Below, in pieces: positions 4,826-7,590 of a stretch of DNA of 7,590 nt (position 1 is its first letter; every line of letters begins with the position of its first letter). The position numbers were made by a program, and so were the translations under genes. The notes beneath the pieces are model-generated. The model saw nothing but the letters and a program-made list of their open reading frames with translations, ran no database searches and had not been told where the DNA came from. This stretch comes from Bacteroides sp. (lineage in GTDB: Bacteria > Bacteroidota > Bacteroidia > Bacteroidales > Bacteroidaceae): positions 1-7,590 of the forward strand of contig JASLCM010000136.1 of NCBI GenBank assembly GCA_030151845.1, read 5' to 3'.

Positions 4826-7372
4826 CTATTCAACTTCTGCCATCTTTGTGCTGATCTGGATGCCTCCCTCTTCTTTTCGAGAGAGTGCTATTCTAAGGGT
4901 TGCCCCTGGTTGAATCTCACCAGATGCTATGAGCTCAGAGAGATCGTCTTCAATATAGGTTTGGATTGCACGCTTTAGTGGACGAGCACCAAACTCTACA
5001 TCGTAACCCTCTTTGGCTATATATTCTTTCGCACCTTTAGTAATCTCAAGATTAAAACCAATCTTTTGAATCCGTTCGGTGAGCTTAGCTAATTCAATGT
5101 CGATTATATCAACAATCGAGTTGAGCGATAGTTGATCGAACATAATGATATCATCGATACGGTTTAAGAACTCTGGAGCAAAGGTTTTGTTAAGAGATTT
5201 CTTAATGATCTCTCTTGCATGCTCGGTGTCGTTATCTGTCTTATGTGCTGTAAACCCAACACCACGTCCAAACTCTTTAAGCTTGCGTGTACCTACGTTT
5301 GAGGTCATAATAATAACGGTGTTCTTAAAATCAACCATTCTACCATTACTGTCGGTAAGTCGGCCTTCATCCATCACCTGTAGTAAAAGGTTAAATACAT
5401 CGGGGTGAGCTTTCTCTATCTCATCTAGAAGTACGATGGAGTAGGGTTTACGTCTAACACGTTCAGTTAGCTGACCTCCCTCTTCATAGCCCACATATCC
5501 TGGAGGGGCTCCAACTAAACGAGACACGGTAAATTTCTCCATATACTCACTCATGTCTATGCGTATTAAAGCATCGGTAGAGCCAAACATAAATTGTGCA
5601 AGCTCTTTGGCCAAGTGAGTTTTACCAACTCCCGTTGGACCTAAGAACATAAAGGTTCCTGTAGGTTTGTTGGGATCTTTTAATCCCACTCTACTTCTAA
5701 GTATAGCCTTAGTTAGTTTTCCAATGGCCTCATCCTGACCAATAACCTTGGATTGAAGTACTTTCTTCATGTTTACTAACTTCACACCTTCGGCTTGTGC
5801 CATGCGTTGAACAGGAATACCAGAAATCATGGAAACGACTCTAGCTATATCTTCTTCATCAACTGTTTCCCTATTTTGGGTAAGCTTCTCTTCCCAGTCG
5901 GCTTTCATCTCTTCTAACTGGGCAAGAAGATCTTTCTCTTGATCTCTGTAGCTTGCAGCCAATTCGAAATTTTGAGATTTTACCGCTTGGTTTTTCATCT
6001 CTTTGGCTTGTTCCAATTCGGCCTCTTTCTCTTCGATGGGCTTTGGAACATTGATGTTTTTAAGATGAACTCTAGAGCCAGCTTCATCCAAGGCGTCAAT
6101 GGCCTTGTCTGGGAAGTTGCGGTCTGTTATGTATCTATCTGTTAGTGTAACACATGCTTTTAGCGCTTCAGGGGTATAGTTCACGTTGTGGTGATCCTCG
6201 TACCTGCTTTTGATGTTTTCTAGAATCTGTAGGGTCTCCTTAGGAGTTGTTGCCTCTACAATAACCTTCTGGAACCTGCGTTCTAAGGCGCCATCTTTTT
6301 CAATGTTGTTCCTATACTCATCTAGTGTTGTAGCACCAATACATTGAATTTCTCCACGTGCAAGAGCTGGTTTTAACATGTTTGCAGCGTCCATAGACCC
6401 TGCAGCAGATCCTGCTCCCACAATGTTGTGAATCTCATCGATAAACAAGATTACATCGGGGTTCTTTTTTAGCTCATTTAATATGGTACGAATGCGCTCC
6501 TCAAATTGCCCTCTGTACTTAGTTCCTGCAACAACCGATGTCATATCCAATGAAATAACTCGCTTGTCGAATAAAACACGAGAAACCTTTTTCTGTATAA
6601 TTCGAAGAGCTAATCCTTCTACTATAGCAGATTTACCAACTCCTGGTTCTCCAATAAGAATAGGGTTGTTTTTCTTTCTTCTACTTAGAATTTGTGCGAG
6701 ACGTTCTATCTCGTTTTGACGCCCCACAACAGGATCTAGTCTTCCTTCTTGAGCAGCGTGAGTCATGTCTGTACCGAAGTTGTCTAGAGCGGGTGTGTCG
6801 TTTTGTGACTTCTGTTTTGTTCCAGTTTGTGCACGCTGACTGCTTCCTTGGCTACTATCGCCCGATGAGGGAGGAGGTGTTAGATCTTCATCATCATCCT
6901 CTTCATCTTCAGGAAAACCCATACCCGACTGTATATCGGGGGTTACAGGTATTTGCTCTTTAACAAGGTCATACTCCACATCATTCTGTTGAAGAATGGA
7001 TGCAGCTACATTATCTTTATCTCTCAATATTGCAAGTAACATGTGCTCGGTATCTGCTGTATCATTCTTTAAAGTCCTAGCCTCTAGAATACAAATTCGC
7101 AAGATTCTATTTGCATCTTCTGATAGGGCGATTTCTGCATTCGCTAAAAGCATATCGTTAGCGTAGGTGCTTAGTAAGGCATCTAACTGTTCTTTTACTT
7201 TTTGTAAATCGATATTTAGGTTTGATAAAATAGATACTGCTTTTCCTTTACCGTCACGTATCATTCCAAGTAGTAAATGTTCCGGACCGATATAGCTATT
7301 GCTTAGCCTGTTGGCCTCTTCTTTGCCATAGACTATAATCTCCGATATTTTTTTTGAAAAGTGACTGTTCAT
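4826..7372 (-). CDS. clpC: ATP-dependent Clp protease ATP-binding subunit ClpC
   Basis: An 848-aa Hsp100 AAA+ unfoldase that threads substrates through a hexameric ring into ClpP. Two Clp-N repeats (about 4-73 and 78-141) are followed by an acidic then Ser/Gln-rich linker (156-190). D1 has Walker A GEPGVGKS (241-248), pore loop T-K-Y-R-G (284-288), Walker B V-I-L-F-I-D-E-I-H (307-315) and arginines 365-366. The short middle domain contains a UVR-like helical hairpin (about 453-492), which marks ClpC rather than ClpA or ClpB. D2 has Walker A GPTGVGKT (578-585), pore loop G-Y-V-G (625-628), Walker B I-V-L-L-D-E (646-651) and sensor 2 G-A-R (795-797). The tripeptide V-G-F at 705-707 sits where ClpP-docking loops occur, so ClpP partnering is expected; clpP is not in the window. 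The start at 7372 matches the family N-terminus and has a well-placed Shine-Dalgarno sequence. No mcsA, mcsB or ctsR neighbours are seen. The stop is TAG. Confidence 0.97.
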   Translation of the reverse strand: MNSHFSKKISEIIVYGKEEANRLSNSYIGPEHLLLGMIRDGKGKAVSILSNLNIDLQKVKEQLDALLSTYANDMLLANAEIALSEDANRILRICILEARTLKNDTADTEHMLLAILRDKDNVAASILQQNDVEYDLVKEQIPVTPDIQSGMGFPEDEEDDDEDLTPPPSSGDSSQGSSQRAQTGTKQKSQNDTPALDNFGTDMTHAAQEGRLDPVVGRQNEIERLAQILSRRKKNNPILIGEPGVGKSAIVEGLALRIIQKKVSRVLFDKRVISLDMTSVVAGTKYRGQFEERIRTILNELKKNPDVILFIDEIHNIVGAGSAAGSMDAANMLKPALARGEIQCIGATTLDEYRNNIEKDGALERRFQKVIVEATTPKETLQILENIKSRYEDHHNVNYTPEALKACVTLTDRYITDRNFPDKAIDALDEAGSRVHLKNINVPKPIEEKEAELEQAKEMKNQAVKSQNFELAASYRDQEKDLLAQLEEMKADWEEKLTQNRETVDEEDIARVVSMISGIPVQRMAQAEGVKLVNMKKVLQSKVIGQDEAIGKLTKAILRSRVGLKDPNKPTGTFMFLGPTGVGKTHLAKELAQFMFGSTDALIRIDMSEYMEKFTVSRLVGAPPGYVGYEEGGQLTERVRRKPYSIVLLDEIEKAHPDVFNLLLQVMDEGRLTDSNGRMVDFKNTVIIMTSNVGTRKLKEFGRGVGFTAHKTDNDTEHAREIIKKSLNKTFAPEFLNRIDDIIMFDQLSLNSIVDIIDIELAKLTERIQKIGFNLEITKGAKEYIAKEGYDVEFGARPLKRAIQTYIEDDLSELIASGEIQPGATLRIALSRKEEGGIQISTKMAEVE

Positions 7373-7381
7373 AATAATTTA

Positions 7382-7387
7382 CTCCTT
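7382..7387 (-). promoter_or_regulatory. Consensus Shine-Dalgarno sequence of clpC
   Basis: AAGGAG on the minus strand ends 9 nt before the clpC ATG, an ideal spacing. It confirms the start at 7372. The other two protein genes in the window have no such motif, as is usual in Bacteroidota, so this site is unusual locally. Confidence 0.7.
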
Positions 7388-7402
7388 AATTTCTAATACA
7401 CT

Positions 7403-7445
7403 ATTCGATACAAAGATAGGGCTTTTATCGGGTAACCTATCGAAT
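7403..7445. promoter_or_regulatory. Inverted repeat bracketing the clpC promoter core
   Basis: ATTCGATA at 7403-7410 and TATCGAAT at 7438-7445 are perfect 8-bp inverted repeats separated by 27 bp. One arm directly abuts the -7 box on the start-site side and the other occupies the -33 position. The placement fits an operator for a regulator binding both sides of the promoter, but an 8-bp repeat with a long spacer can arise by chance. Inside the spacer is a smaller palindrome, GGTAACC (7431-7437). Confidence 0.35.
7411..7418 (-). promoter_or_regulatory. Probable clpC promoter -7 box
   Basis: TATCTTTG (7418 to 7411, minus strand) is an exact TAnnTTTG match and is identical to the -7 box of the patatin gene. 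The expected -33 position (about 7438-7440) reads ATA instead of TTG and lies inside one arm of an inverted repeat. Basal strength may therefore be low or dependent on an activator. The start should fall near 7404-7406, giving a leader of about 33 nt that contains the Shine-Dalgarno site. Confidence 0.65.
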
Positions 7446-7590
7446 GTAATCGACTTTATATAATAGTAACAAATAGCGTGCCATCTTGTTTTAAAAGAGC
7501 TCTTATTTACTAAAACGAGCTTAAAAGGGGAGAAGTAGCCACTCTGTCAGCAGCTGGGCTATAGTTCAAGAGCGGTTAAAATGAATAACC
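7446..7590. other. Region upstream of clpC, no supported gene
   Basis: These 145 bases up to the window edge contain no gene I can support. They include a perfect 10-bp palindrome AAGAGCTCTT (7495-7504). On the minus strand, all three frames entering from the right edge stop within about 30 bases, so any upstream minus-strand gene would end here or outside. On the plus strand an ATG at 7581 has only 10 bases of following sequence, so a divergent gene cannot be judged. Confidence 0.5.

Noticed and set aside
5584..5614. Promoter-like TTG with 20-nt spacing to TATGTTTG on the minus strand inside clpC
   Set aside because: The match encodes conserved D2 residues (F-M-F-G), lies far from htpG, and any transcript would meet the clpC terminator first. 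Chance is the simpler reading without start-site data.
7373..7446. CtsR or CIRCE/HrcA operator upstream of clpC
   Set aside because: I see neither the tandem GGTCAAA heptads of CtsR nor the long CIRCE inverted repeat. The repeat present here has different arms.
7555..7590. tRNA-like beginning on the plus strand (T-GGGCTA-TA-GTTC followed by GGTTAAAA), possibly a divergent tRNA
   Set aside because: The D-stem does not close cleanly, the frame for U33 fails in the natural spacing, and the remainder lies outside the window.
7581..7590. ATG at the right edge as the start of a divergent plus-strand gene
   Set aside because: Only 10 bases are visible, with no recognisable promoter or ribosome site, so it cannot be supported.
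1..7590. Mobile element, CRISPR array, phage or defence system
   Set aside because: There are no transposase, integrase, direct-repeat array or defence-family motifs. All coding capacity is taken by three housekeeping or envelope genes and tRNAs.

Overview
The window looks like an ordinary chromosomal stretch of a Bacteroidota bacterium, most likely order Bacteroidales. The evidence is the promoter style (TAnnTTTG -7 boxes with a TTG about 19-20 nt upstream), the general lack of Shine-Dalgarno sequences, the Bacteroidetes-type HtpG with its enlarged charged C-terminal domain, and a patatin fused to an Omp85-type barrel. I cannot name a genus from the sequence alone. Every gene I can support lies on the minus strand, so the genes are read from right to left.

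Layout in transcription order. From 7590 to 7373 is a 218-base upstream region. It holds the clpC promoter, an inverted repeat bracketing that promoter, and a consensus Shine-Dalgarno sequence. From 7372 to 4826 is clpC (848 aa), a Hsp100/Clp AAA+ unfoldase with two ATPase domains, followed by a strong intrinsic terminator (4763-4797). From 4713 to 2665 is htpG (682 aa), the bacterial Hsp90, also followed by a strong intrinsic terminator (2605-2645). From 2522 to 228 is a secreted patatin-POTRA-barrel protein (764 aa) with its own promoter (2563-2593). From 199 to 1 is a stable-RNA promoter driving at least two tandem tRNA-Arg(ACG) genes. The second is cut by the left edge, so the array may continue.

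Functional reading. clpC and htpG form a protein-quality-control pair: an unfoldase that would feed a ClpP protease encoded elsewhere, next to a foldase. Each has its own terminator, so they look like separate transcription units rather than a tight operon. The patatin-like protein is an envelope protein with an intact Ser-Asp lipase dyad and no evident functional link to the chaperones. The tRNA genes form an independent unit whose promoter starts just past the patatin stop codon.

I found no mobile element, CRISPR array, toxin-antitoxin pair or defence system, and no clearly novel multi-gene system. The points most worth a second look are regulatory: the inverted repeat around the clpC promoter, the missing standard promoter for htpG between two terminators, and the recent tandem duplication of the tRNA-Arg unit with divergence only in the acceptor stem and flanks.
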